Position numbers and translations under genes: made by a program
The notes under the pieces: generated by a model
What the model was told of the DNA's origin: nothing
What the model saw: only the letters and a program-made list of their open reading frames with translations
The model's database searches: none
Assembly (NCBI GenBank): GCA_963809385.1
Contig: CAWEJL010000008.1
Coordinates: 1 to 64,000 of the forward strand
DNA from: JAKAIY01 sp963809385
Lineage (GTDB): Bacteria; Chloroflexota; Ktedonobacteria; Ktedonobacterales; JADMIN01
Length of the DNA stretch: 64,000 nucleotides
Direction of reading: 5' to 3'
Part shown: one piece after another, positions 1 through 8,325 of the stretch
Position numbering within the stretch: the first letter of the stretch is position 1
Layout of the letters: every line of letters begins with the position of its first letter

Positions 1-107
1 CTGTTCGCGATAGTCAAAGCGATTGAGACTATATCACGCGCGAGAATTGACAAGTAAGCAAATCTACCTAAATTCACTAAACAATCGAATTCAAGACACT
101 CCAACAC

Positions 108-137
108 TTGATTCACATAATGCTTAAAATATATATT
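108..137 (+). promoter_or_regulatory. Candidate promoter of the three-gene membrane cassette
   Basis: TTGATT at 108-113 and TATATT at 132-137 are separated by 18 nt, which fits a sigma70-type promoter. The surrounding 190 bases are much richer in A and T than the rest of the window. A start at about 144 would leave a leader of about 50 nt before the ATG at 195. Nothing else is recognisable in bases 1-194. Confidence 0.45.
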
Positions 138-194
138 GTCGGCATGTTAAGTACTCCGCTTGAGTGAAATCGTCATTGCGGTAAGGATGATAAT

Positions 195-779
195 ATGGAC
201 ATCACTGATGGCTTAGAACTATTAGCGTTGATAGTCGTCGCAATAACAACACGGATAGGATGGCTGATTATCGGGCTGCTAGCGATAATCGGCGGGATAG
301 TCTACGGATATACCGGCCATCAGGTGAGCTATACGCTCGTAAACCACGGTGACATACAGCCACTATTTGTCGATGGGGGAACGGATTATTTTCATGTTGT
401 GCATACAACAACTTATTATCAGGTTGATGAGAAAAGCTTCACTCCAACGTTTACAGGGCAGGCTTTTTCCAATGACTGCGCAAGAATGGACATCCGCGCG
501 GAAACAAGCGGGCAATCACTCGATGTCACACTGACGAATGATGGCAAAGACACCGAGTACCAAGGAACAAGCTACAAAGTAGTCGAGATCGACTGCTTTG
601 ACCAAAGTGGTTACACAACTCAACAATTTGTAACTTCTGAATATCAGCAACACCCTCACGGGTTCGATGACAATCACTGGCCCATCGCGCACATCATAAT
701 CTACTGTGGAATAGGAGTAACCATTATAGCCTCGCTCACACTGGCTATTCCCGCGCTTTGGGAAACCATTTTTGGGTGA
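195..779 (+). CDS. Unknown membrane protein with extracytoplasmic domain (paralogue of 1407-2117)
   Basis: A 194-residue protein of unknown function. It has a hydrophobic N-terminus (about residues 8-40, probably one or two membrane segments), a polar central domain of about 120 residues rich in T, Y and D, and a C-terminal membrane segment (about 165-190). The layout and the motifs before and after the polar domain (YxVVxxx..., then a Tyr/Gln stretch, W-P, then hydrophobic) resemble the protein at 1407-2117, so the two look like diverged paralogues. AAGGA lies just before the ATG. Base composition is clearly lower in GC than the genes after 2.3 kb, which suggests acquired DNA. I do not recognise a family. 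Confidence 0.7.
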   Translation: MDITDGLELLALIVVAITTRIGWLIIGLLAIIGGIVYGYTGHQVSYTLVNHGDIQPLFVDGGTDYFHVVHTTTYYQVDEKSFTPTFTGQAFSNDCARMDIRAETSGQSLDVTLTNDGKDTEYQGTSYKVVEIDCFDQSGYTTQQFVTSEYQQHPHGFDDNHWPIAHIIIYCGIGVTIIASLTLAIPALWETIFG

Positions 780-843
780 AGAGAGTGCACAGCGCAATCC
801 ATTTGAACAGTTTGGACAGCGCTATTGCGACAGGAGGAAATAC

Positions 844-1374
844 ATGTCTGGATTCCTAACCACCGTAAGCGGATGGGTCGCGGGTCTTATCTTTCTCGGT
901 TTAGCGCTACTCGTCATCAATGGCGTCTCTATAGGGATCACTCGAATAACCGAAGGGAAGAAACGTTGCGATGCAGTCGTAGCCATTGCGACTCTAGATA
1001 TGATCAGGGAAGCCGCGCCGCAGGCGGTCTCGATAATGCCACAGGGAGGCGTGAACCTTGATATGGTGCGCGCGATTCAAGCAGTGTTTCCTGACAAGAA
1101 GGATGTATTCAGCGAGCGAGATCTCCGCGTGTGCGCGCAGCAGAACAGATTGCTCTGGGTGGTAGCGCGGGATCCTTGGCCAACTTCGGATAAAGACGCC
1201 TGCGCTGTCGCCAGTTCGGCGCTGTGGAATCTCCTTACAGCCAAGGAAAGAAAAAACGCGAAACTCTATTCGCTTAGCAAGACCATAGGCTCAAACAAAC
1301 AGTCGATATATGTCGTCATGGCCGGTAATATTCCCGGTCCTCCAGTTTTGTTCTCGCCATCGTTTGACGGCTGA
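844..1374 (+). CDS. Unknown protein with one N-terminal membrane anchor
   Basis: A 176-residue protein. The start at 844 is preferred over the in-frame position 772 because AGGAGG lies directly upstream (about 833) with good spacing, and because 772 would overlap the previous gene. Residues about 10-32 form a membrane segment, and the rest is soluble with three cysteines and no motif I know. It lies between the two paralogous membrane proteins in the same direction with short gaps (64 and 32 nt), so it is probably co-transcribed with them. Function unknown. Confidence 0.65.
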   Translation: MSGFLTTVSGWVAGLIFLGLALLVINGVSIGITRITEGKKRCDAVVAIATLDMIREAAPQAVSIMPQGGVNLDMVRAIQAVFPDKKDVFSERDLRVCAQQNRLLWVVARDPWPTSDKDACAVASSALWNLLTAKERKNAKLYSLSKTIGSNKQSIYVVMAGNIPGPPVLFSPSFDG

Positions 1375-1406
1375 GAACGCCTTCTTTCAGAAAGGGGTAA
1401 TTCATC

Positions 1407-2117
1407 ATGGCCGAGTGGTCACTGTGGAAAGCGGCGGTTGGAGTAGGCATAGGTCTCACGATCGCAGCCGGTGGATATGCGCTTGGCGGCACATCACATA
1501 CCGTAACCTATCAATCAGTTGGGCCTGCGCAGGTCCAAGACTACATCGTCAGCGACACGCACTATTATGTTGAATTAAAGGGCGATGCCACCCTCTACTC
1601 TCTTACGAAGTCGGACTTCTCACCATCTATTCCAGAGAACATCTTCAACGGACCAAACATTCAATTCACCTACAATCCCACCAGCACCACCAGTATTGAT
1701 GTCACCTCGGTAAGTGGGTCGCATTTCTCCGGTGATGCGTATACAGTTGTGGCGGTCACAGCAAATCAATCCACTCCTGCGGAATATGCGACAACAAGCT
1801 ACAAGCAACAAACGAAGGGATATACAGTCAATCTGTGGCCATGGGCGGATGGCATCATAGGTTTTGGCGGTCTACTCGTGCTCTTGTCGCTCATCGTGCC
1901 CGCACACATCATGATCATGATTGTTGACGCGCTCATTGGGTCGGTAGCCTTGCCAGGCATATTCCTGGTATTTGGCGGAATCTTCGTCCCTAATCAATGG
2001 TCTGACTTCGGACAAGCCTTCCTTACTAACATCGTGGTGTATGTAGGAGCTGCATTAGTAGGGCTCGTTGGCGGGTTTGTAGTAGGCATATTCCACGCGA
2101 TTTTCAGCCCTGACTAG
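1407..2117 (+). CDS. Unknown membrane protein (paralogue of 195-779)
   Basis: A 236-residue protein preceded by GAAAGGGG. A hydrophobic N-terminal helix (about 8-30) is followed by a polar domain of about 110 residues with many S, T, Y and D, then a YKQQ..W-P stretch leading into at least three membrane segments (about 148-232), more than in the 195-779 protein. The shared order of N-terminal helix, T/Y-rich domain, Y-Q-rich stretch and WP-hydrophobic entry supports paralogy. Last gene of the low-GC cassette, closed by a perfect hairpin. Function unknown. Confidence 0.7.
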   Translation: MAEWSLWKAAVGVGIGLTIAAGGYALGGTSHTVTYQSVGPAQVQDYIVSDTHYYVELKGDATLYSLTKSDFSPSIPENIFNGPNIQFTYNPTSTTSIDVTSVSGSHFSGDAYTVVAVTANQSTPAEYATTSYKQQTKGYTVNLWPWADGIIGFGGLLVLLSLIVPAHIMIMIVDALIGSVALPGIFLVFGGIFVPNQWSDFGQAFLTNIVVYVGAALVGLVGGFVVGIFHAIFSPD

Positions 2118-2180
2118 TAGATCGCCTCGGTGGAGCATGCTGGCTTTCTCAGGCTACTTGCGTCTCAATAGTCCGCTCAT

Positions 2181-2227
2181 GAAGCGGGATTGATCCACAT
2201 GGCCGTCATGTGGATCAATCCCGCTTC
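2181..2227. terminator. Perfect 21-bp hairpin between convergent genes
   Basis: Left arm 2181-2201 pairs without mismatch to 2207-2227 around a 5-nt loop (GCCGT). It lies between two convergent genes (stop at 2117 on +, stop at 2334 on -), as expected of a bidirectional terminator. There is no T run on either side, so it is not a classical intrinsic terminator. Confidence 0.6.
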
Positions 2228-2333
2228 CACTTCACATTATGGGCGTTAGCCAGAGTGAGAAACATGACGCAGACGGCAATGAAACCATTACAAAACCGCG
2301 CTCCGAGGCGATAGGCTTTGTAGAATCGTCCCC

Positions 2334-3404
2334 CTATTTCGTCGTGTCAATCACGATCTTGCCGAAGGACGAGCGCTCCTCGATCATCCGCTGCGCCTCG
2401 GCGACGTTCTCCAGCGGCAGCGTGCGGTGGATGACCGGCTTCAGTTTGCCCGCGGCTACCAGGCCGAGGACGGTGGCCAGGTCGGCGCGCGTGCCGCCAT
2501 ACGAGCCGACCAGCGACAGCTCCTTGGCGAAGAGCGACCAGATGTTGGTCTGGCCCTCGTTGCCCGTCGTCGCGCCACAGGTCGCCAGGCGACCGCCGCG
2601 CGCCAGACACGCGACGCTCTTCTCCCACGTATCGGCGCCGATGTGCTCCACGACCACCGAGACGCCGCGCTTGCCCGTCAGGCGGCGTGCCTCCTGCGCG
2701 AAATCCTGCTCGCGGTAGTTGATGACCTCATCGGCGCCGAGCCGCTGCGCCAACGCCATCTTCTCAGATGAGCCGACCGTCGCGATCACTCGCGCGCCCG
2801 CCAGCTTGGCGATCTGCACCGCCGCGCTGCCCACGCCGCTGCCCGCCGCATGCACCAGCACCGTCTCGCCCGCTTGGAGCCGCGCGCGGTGGATCAGCAA
2901 CCGCCAGGCGGTGATTGTCGCCAGGCCCACCGCCGCCGCGCTGACGGCGTCCACCCCGTCGGGAATCGGGACCAGACTGCTGACGGGGACCACCACATAC
3001 TCCGCGAATGCGCCCTGGCCGCCCAACCCCAGGATGTCGCCCCGCACACAGACCGTCTCATCGCCCAGCCGGCAGTATTCGCACTGGCCGCAGAAGAGGT
3101 ACGGCGCCACGGCCACCCGCGCGCCCACCGGCGCTGGCTCGCGCGCCACGCCCGGCCCGTAGGCCACCACTTCGCCCGCCGCCTCGGAGCCGGAAATGTG
3201 CGGCAGCTTGACCGGCGTGCGCCCCGTGCGGGCGTAGATGTCCAGCCGGTTGACGCCGCAAGCGTGGACACGCACCAGCGCCTGCTCCGGCCCCGGCGCC
3301 GGGCGTGGCTGATCGCCAAAAACCAGCTTCTCCGGCCCGCCCAGCTCGGAGAACCATACCGCTTTCATCGTCGCGCCTGTCGCGCCTTCGCTGGCCGCCG
3401 TCAT
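2334..3404 (-). CDS. Zinc-type alcohol dehydrogenase / quinone-oxidoreductase-like MDR protein
   Basis: A 356-residue medium-chain dehydrogenase/reductase. The N-terminal GroES-like domain contains a CGQCEYC...C cluster, the four cysteines that bind structural zinc in this family. The Rossmann domain has the HAAGSGVGSAAVQ stretch, which binds NAD(P)H. The position of the catalytic-zinc histidine reads GSEAAGE instead of the GHE typical of true zinc alcohol dehydrogenases, so catalytic zinc and the alcohol/quinone preference are open. The ATG at 3404 has AGGAGG upstream; MKAVWF, 12 residues in, is the usual family start. Monocistronic on the minus strand, with a TATACT box at 3474-3479. Confidence 0.85.
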   Translation of the reverse strand: MTAASEGATGATMKAVWFSELGGPEKLVFGDQPRPAPGPEQALVRVHACGVNRLDIYARTGRTPVKLPHISGSEAAGEVVAYGPGVAREPAPVGARVAVAPYLFCGQCEYCRLGDETVCVRGDILGLGGQGAFAEYVVVPVSSLVPIPDGVDAVSAAAVGLATITAWRLLIHRARLQAGETVLVHAAGSGVGSAAVQIAKLAGARVIATVGSSEKMALAQRLGADEVINYREQDFAQEARRLTGKRGVSVVVEHIGADTWEKSVACLARGGRLATCGATTGNEGQTNIWSLFAKELSLVGSYGGTRADLATVLGLVAAGKLKPVIHRTLPLENVAEAQRMIEERSSFGKIVIDTTK

Positions 3405-3473
3405 GAGCGCGCCTCCTCTGCATCACTCTCGCCTGCCGCCTCTCACGTCGGGCGCCGGGCGCTTCACAACGCC

Positions 3474-3479
3474 AGTATA
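3474..3479 (-). promoter_or_regulatory. Probable -10 box of the alcohol dehydrogenase gene
   Basis: Read on the minus strand this is TATACT, about 70 nt upstream of the ATG at 3404. TATACT/TATAAT recurs upstream of many genes in the window. No good -35 element was seen. Confidence 0.4.
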
Positions 3480-3579
3480 GCCCACGAAAAACGGCAAGCG
3501 GCGGGGCATTGCGCGCCCGCTCGCCAGCTACGGACACTTTTCCCGATGACGCCAGCCTGCGCGCGTCGCCCAGACGCGA

Positions 3580-3585
3580 TATAAT
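3580..3585 (+). promoter_or_regulatory. Consensus -10 box of korAB with adjoining GTGAAGTC motif
   Basis: TATAAT at 3580-3585 lacks a recognisable -35 at the right distance (CTGCGC there), which hints at an activator-dependent promoter. The segment 3579-3602 resembles 26338-26361 upstream of sufB, 18 of 24 positions by eye, including an identical GTGAAGTC. Confidence 0.55.
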
Positions 3586-3591
3586 ACTCTG

Positions 3592-3819
3592 GTAGTGAAG
3601 TCGCCCGCCGCCGGAAAACCGGCGGCTCCTGCGGGGCGTCTTCCACAAGCGCGCGGGAGACCGCGAGCGCGAGCGACCAGGACCAGCGACAACCGGCGAC
3701 GCCTTCGCCGGTGCGATACAGCGAGACCACACGTCACACGAGCGGCGTGTGAGCGAAAGGAGGAGCGGCGTGGGCCCGGGCCCAGCCAGCTTGGGAGAGT
3801 CTGCGTCGCTACAAGTCTG
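3592..3819 (+). other. Long GC-rich structured 5' leader of korA
   Basis: About 230 nt lie between the -10 box and the likely ATG of korA. Several short hairpins are visible: GCCGCCGG/CCGGCGGC around an A-rich loop (about 3606-3625), CCGGCGA/TCGCCGG (about 3695-3713), CACACG/CGTGTG (about 3734-3750), and a GGGCCCGGGCCC palindrome (about 3773-3784). AAAGGAGGAG followed by GTG at 3770 looks like a translation start but is out of frame with korA. The leader is open in the korA frame from 3595, so a longer protein cannot be excluded. No known riboswitch class was recognised. Confidence 0.4.
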
Positions 3820-5664
3820 ATGAGCATCACGAGCGTACAAAGCGGTCCGCAAGTGGCCGGACTCCAGGACAGCCCGGCAGGAGTCAACAACTTCTGCATC
3901 GTGGCCGCCACGGTGAACGGTTCCGGCAGCCAGACGGCGAATAACGTTCTCGTCCGCGCGCTCTTCCGCATGGGCATCCCTGTCAGCGGCAAGAACATCT
4001 TCCCCTCAAACATCCAGGGCTTGCCGACGTGGTTCCATATCCGCGTCAGCGAGGCGGGATATGTCAGCCGCCGCGACACATCTGAGGTAGTCGTGGCGCT
4101 CAACCGCGCGACGGTGGCGCAGGATATCGCCAGCGTCGAGCCGGGTGGCGTCTTGATCTGCCCCAGCGAGTGGAAACTGCCGCAGGAGCGGACCGACATC
4201 ACCTACTACACGCTGCCTGTGCAGCAGATGGCGAAGGATTCCGGCGCGACGCCAGAGTTGCGGCCCTACGTCGCCAACATGGTCTATGTCGGCGCGCTGG
4301 CCGAGCTGCTGGGCATTGACCTCGACGAGATCGAGAAAGCCATCACCGAGCATTTCGGCGGCAAGCGCAAGCCGATTGACCTCAACTTTGGCGTCGTCAA
4401 GGCCGCCGTCGAATACACCCGCGCCAACATCGTCAAGACGGACTCCTTCCGTGTCCAGCGCTCCGACAAAACCACCGGCTTGATCATGACCAACGGCAAC
4501 TCGGCGGGCGCGATGGGCTCCGTTTTCGGCGGCTTCAGCGTCGCGGCCTGGTATCCCATCACCCCCTCGACCAGCCTGGTAGACGCGCTCAATGACTACG
4601 TCAAAGAGCTGCGCGTCAACGAGGAGACCAAAGAGCGCTATTATTCGATTGTCCAGGCCGAGGACGAGCTGGCGGCGATTGGCATTATCGTCGGCGCCGG
4701 CTGGATGGGCGCCCGCTCCATGACCTCGACCTCTGGCCCTGGCCTCTCGCTGATGACTGAGTACGCTGGCTACGCCTACTTCGCTGACATCCCGTGCGTC
4801 ATCTGGGACATCCAGCGCATGGGCCCCAGCACCGGCCTGCCGACGCGCACCTCCCAGGGCGACATCCTGATGGCCTACTACCTGGGCCACGGCGACACCC
4901 GCCACACGCTGCTGCTGCCCAACGGCATGGAGGAGTGCTTCGAGTTCGGCTGGAAGGCCTTCGATCTGGCCGACCGCCTCCAGACGCCGGTCTTCGTGAT
5001 GAGCGACCTCGACCTGGGCATGAACCAGTGGATGAGCCAGCCTTTCGCCTATCCCGACAAGCCCTTCGACCGCGGCAAGGTGTTGACCGCTGAGGACCTG
5101 GAGCGGCTGGGCGGCTTCAAACGCTACAGCGATGAAGACGACGGCACGGGCGTCGGCCCGCGCACCTTCCCCGGCACGGACCATCCGCTGGCGGCCTACT
5201 TCACGCGCGGCAGTGGCCACAACGCCGCCGCTGAGTACACCGAGAAGCCCGAAGAGTGGCAGGCCAACATGGAGCGACTGGCGCGCAAGCACGCCTTCGC
5301 CCGCACGCTCGTGCCCAAGCCCGCCGTGGATGAGGTCGAGGGTGCGACCATCGGCATCATCAGCTACGGCTCGAACGACTCCGCCATCCGCGAGGGGCGC
5401 GACATGCTGGCCGCGAACAGCGTGAAGACCAGCTACCTGCGGCTGCGCGCGCTGCCCACCACAACCGAGTTCGATGAGTTCGTCCGCAAGTACGATCATC
5501 TCTATGTCGTCGAGAACAACTTCGACGGCCAGATGCGCCGCATCCTGCTGTCCGAGGCGCCCGACCGCGCCGCGAACATGCGCAGCATCGCCCACTGCGA
5601 CGGACTGCCCTTGACCGGCCTGTTCATCGCCCGGTCCATCGCCACCCAGGAACAGGAGAGCTAA
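3820..5664 (+). CDS. korA: 2-oxoacid:acceptor oxidoreductase subunit alpha
   Basis: Subunit alpha (about 614 residues from the ATG at 3820) of a two-subunit 2-oxoglutarate- or 2-oxoacid:ferredoxin oxidoreductase, which decarboxylates a 2-oxoacid to acyl-CoA and reduces ferredoxin in the cytoplasm. The N-terminal gamma-type domain contains VNGSGSQTANNVLVRALF and the motif GIPVSGKNIFPSNIQGLP. The alpha domain begins near NGNSAGAMGSVFGGFSVAAW, followed by YPITPSTS, typical of KorA fusions of gamma and alpha parts. The start is uncertain: only a weak GGGAGAG lies about 20 nt upstream of 3820, and the frame is open back to 3595. The korB gene follows after 5 nt. Confidence 0.9.
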   Translation: MSITSVQSGPQVAGLQDSPAGVNNFCIVAATVNGSGSQTANNVLVRALFRMGIPVSGKNIFPSNIQGLPTWFHIRVSEAGYVSRRDTSEVVVALNRATVAQDIASVEPGGVLICPSEWKLPQERTDITYYTLPVQQMAKDSGATPELRPYVANMVYVGALAELLGIDLDEIEKAITEHFGGKRKPIDLNFGVVKAAVEYTRANIVKTDSFRVQRSDKTTGLIMTNGNSAGAMGSVFGGFSVAAWYPITPSTSLVDALNDYVKELRVNEETKERYYSIVQAEDELAAIGIIVGAGWMGARSMTSTSGPGLSLMTEYAGYAYFADIPCVIWDIQRMGPSTGLPTRTSQGDILMAYYLGHGDTRHTLLLPNGMEECFEFGWKAFDLADRLQTPVFVMSDLDLGMNQWMSQPFAYPDKPFDRGKVLTAEDLERLGGFKRYSDEDDGTGVGPRTFPGTDHPLAAYFTRGSGHNAAAEYTEKPEEWQANMERLARKHAFARTLVPKPAVDEVEGATIGIISYGSNDSAIREGRDMLAANSVKTSYLRLRALPTTTEFDEFVRKYDHLYVVENNFDGQMRRILLSEAPDRAANMRSIAHCDGLPLTGLFIARSIATQEQES

Positions 5665-5669
5665 CCCAC

Positions 5670-6713
5670 ATGGCTGCTATCCAGGAACCACCGGCCAGCG
5701 GACTCAATCTGATTGGCCTCACACGCAACGACTACAAGGGCAAGCCCTCCACGCTCTGCAAGGGCTGCGGCCACGACTCGATCTCGGCCCGCATCATCTC
5801 GGTGGCGTATGAGCTCTCGATCCGCCCGACACGGCTGATCAAGATGAGTGGCATCGGCTGCTCCAGCAAAACGCCCGCCTACTTCCTCAACCAGTCGCAC
5901 GGCTTCAACAGCCTGCATGGCCGCATGCCGTCGGCGACCACCGGCGCGCTGCTCGCCAATCACACTCTGATGGCGCTCGGCGTCAGCGGCGACGGCGACA
6001 CCGGCAGCATCGGCCTCGGCCAGTTCAAGCACATGGTGCGCCGCAACGCGCCGATGGTCTACATCGTCGAGAACAACGGCGTCTACGGCCTCACCAAGGG
6101 GCAGTTCTCCGCAACATCGGACGAGGGTTCGGTGCTGAAGTACGCGGGGATCAATGAACTGCCACCGATTGACGTCTGCCTGGAGGCGCTGGTGGCCGAC
6201 TGCGGCTTCGTGGCGCGCAGCTTCGCGGGCGACCCGCGCCAGGTGGAAGAGCTGCTCAAGGCGGCGTTCTACCACAATGGCACGGCGGTGATTGACATCA
6301 TCAGCCCGTGCGTCTCCTTCAACGACCACGAAGACTCCACCAAGAGCTACGCCTGGGGCAAGGCGCACGAGGAGATTGTCTCCGAGTTCTCCTTCATCCC
6401 CGCGCGCGAGGAGATCACAGTGGACTACGAGGCGGGCGAGTCGGTCGAGGTGAAGATGCACGACGGCGCCAAGGTGCGGCTGCGCAAGCTGGACAGCAAG
6501 CACGACCCGACCGATAAGATGGCCGCGCTCCGCCTGCTGGAGGACGCCCGCCGCGACAAGGAGTTCATCACCGGCCTGCTCTACATTGACGAGTCGCGCC
6601 CCAGCTTGACTCAGCTGGAGCGCCTGCCCGCGACCCCACTGGCCCAGCTCACCGAGACAGAGCTCCGCCCCTCTCGTGAGACGCTGGACCGCCTGATGTC
6701 CGAGTTGATGTAA
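5670..6713 (+). CDS. korB: 2-oxoacid:ferredoxin oxidoreductase subunit beta
   Basis: A 347-residue subunit beta that binds thiamine diphosphate and a [4Fe-4S] cluster. LCKGCGHDS and GIGCSSKTP carry family cysteines. GVSGDGDTGSIGLGQF followed by ENNGVYGLTKGQ is the GDG...N thiamine-diphosphate and Mg binding motif. It starts 5 nt after korA, with AGGAGAG spanning the korA stop as ribosome site, so translation is probably coupled. The C-terminal ~60 residues are less conserved. A perfect 21-bp hairpin follows 19 nt after the stop. 2-Oxoglutarate is the commonest substrate in this subfamily, but the sequence alone does not settle it. Confidence 0.93.
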   Translation: MAAIQEPPASGLNLIGLTRNDYKGKPSTLCKGCGHDSISARIISVAYELSIRPTRLIKMSGIGCSSKTPAYFLNQSHGFNSLHGRMPSATTGALLANHTLMALGVSGDGDTGSIGLGQFKHMVRRNAPMVYIVENNGVYGLTKGQFSATSDEGSVLKYAGINELPPIDVCLEALVADCGFVARSFAGDPRQVEELLKAAFYHNGTAVIDIISPCVSFNDHEDSTKSYAWGKAHEEIVSEFSFIPAREEITVDYEAGESVEVKMHDGAKVRLRKLDSKHDPTDKMAALRLLEDARRDKEFITGLLYIDESRPSLTQLERLPATPLAQLTETELRPSRETLDRLMSELM

Positions 6714-6732
6714 CGCATTCGGCGCGCGTTTC

Positions 6733-6780
6733 TATAGCAACCAGGGTCTTCTCCCAAGAGAGAAGACCCTGGTTGCTATA
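6733..6780. terminator. Perfect 21-bp hairpin after korB
   Basis: Arms 6733-6753 and 6760-6780 are perfectly complementary with a 6-nt loop. It separates korB from the convergent IS701 remnant, whose terminal repeat starts 2 nt later. There is no T run, so it belongs to the same hairpin style as 2181-2227 and 29843-29886. Confidence 0.65.
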
Positions 6781-6781
6781 A

Positions 6782-8177
6782 TCCCTCTTCTGTCATGTTG
6801 GGAGCGCCAAGCGGAAAGTGTTGACGAGGGAAGCGAGCGCGGCGAAGCCGGACTGAATGGCTACGACGTGGGCATGAGGAACCAGCGGCAGCCACGGGAG
6901 CAAGAGGCAGGCGCTGACGTAGGGCTGGAGAAGCAGCCGGAGGTTGTTGAGGTGATGCTTCCATCCGCTGCCGGTATCCCAGGCAGGATGGGCATGTAGG
7001 GGTGCCGCGGCGTTGGCGGGAGCGTCCTTGGCGCTCGCCGTCTCATCGGCCAGGGTCTGGCGACTGACCAACGTATAGGCGCTCATCACCACCTCCCACC
7101 ACCGCTCGATGCTCGCGTAGTCCGTCAGGCGGTAGTCGGCCCAGCCCAGATCATCCTTGGCGTGTTGAAGCCATACTCGACCCACGTGCGCAAGCCGAAG
7201 GTGTTCCCCACGGTCCGCTCAATCTTGCCCGGTTGGTTGGTCATCACCTCCCAGGTCGTCTCGCGTGGCAAGGTCGCTGGGTCGGTGGTGATCTGGTAGT
7301 AGCGCACGGCCCCCGCGCGTCCCGTAGATCGTCTCGCGGATGCAGCGTTGCTCGCTGCTGCCGTCGGTGAAGACCCGCTCGACGAGGCGCCACCGCGTCT
7401 GGCGCACCCGCTGTCCTGGTCCGAGCCAGACGCCATGATTGGAGCGGATGGTGACGACATGCCGCAGACCCAGCCGGTGCAGCGCACTGATGAACGTTCC
7501 ACTCTCGCCATAGAGGCTGTCAGCCACCACCACGCTGAAGCGGAAGCCGGGACCAAGCAACTCCTCGATGAGTTCGACCGCGAGTTGCGGCTTGCTCTGA
7601 GTTGCGGCTTGCTCTGGTAGACATCGCCCGGCTTCAGGCGGCGTTGTGGCTTGTACATACGGAAGGCGAGCGGAAAGGTGACGGTATTGAGCGCCGCGTA
7701 GGCCTTGACCGAGACGACACCGTTGGAGAGGCCGTGAATATTGCCGATATACTGGCTCGCGGCGTCATCGGTGGTTTTGCCTTTTTTGCGGTCGCCCGTC
7801 TCATCAATGCAGTGGATGAACGACCGGTCCCGCAGCGCCTGGCGGGTCAGGTCGAGCCGAACGGCGCGCAGGTCGTCCACTGACCACGCCGCGTTCGCCA
7901 GGAAGTGGTGGAGCGCCTGCGCATCCGCCTTGGCGGTCGTCGCCAGGCGGGGGAGCGACTTGCGTTTGGTCTCGGCGAGTGGCCCCAACTCCAGCTGAAT
8001 GAACTGCTCGAAATGCCGCACGTTCGTAAACACCGCGCGGTAGTGGGCGCAGTACGCATCGACAAAGGCGACAGTGTGAGTGGGTTCACGTGGGTTGGTC
8101 ATGTGGCGGCCTCCTTCCAGATAGATGGAGAGAAGCCGTTGCCCGCAGGTTGTATGCCGAACATGACAAACCAGGGA
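6782..8177 (-). mobile_element. Degenerate IS701-like insertion sequence
   Basis: Imperfect terminal inverted repeats were found at 6782-6799 and 8160-8177, matching at 15 of 18 positions, with TGTCATGTT as the common inner part. They enclose a transposase remnant with three frameshifts. The expected 4-bp target duplication of this family is not visible, so the outer ends may differ slightly or have decayed. The element inserted right behind the korB hairpin. Confidence 0.7.
6793..8102 (-). pseudogene. Frameshifted IS701-family DDE transposase
   Basis: Reading from 8102 downwards, CIDETGDRKKGK (first catalytic Asp region), IGNIHGLSNGVVSV, VVADSLYGESG (second Asp), TIRSNHGVW and KDDLGWADYRLTDYASIERWW (Glu region) follow the order of IS701-type transposases, but in three reading frames. 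The first shift is caused by an exact 17-bp tandem duplication at 7582-7598/7599-7615 within the YQSKPQL codons. The second lies near 7305-7325 and the third near 7165-7175. Joined together they would give a roughly 430-residue protein, normal for the family. Not functional as written. Confidence 0.88.
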
Positions 8178-8325
8178 AGTGGTACGTGCGAGTAGTACGT
8201 TGGTATATGAGAGGTGTGTGGGTGTATTGAGGATGCGCGTTAATAAGTACAGATACCTAAACGTTATGAGTGCAGATGCCTACGTGTCGGGCGCATGGCG
8301 CTAGTTCGAGAAGGCGGTTTGTAGC

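Noticed and set aside
3592..3819. T-box, TPP or cobalamin riboswitch before korA
   Set aside because: I could not find the conserved core sequences of these classes. Only generic hairpins are visible.
4006..5595. A 529-codon open frame on the minus strand within korA
   Set aside because: It is antisense to a clear KorA protein, shows no domain, and is rich in R, H and V as expected of shadow frames in GC-rich DNA.
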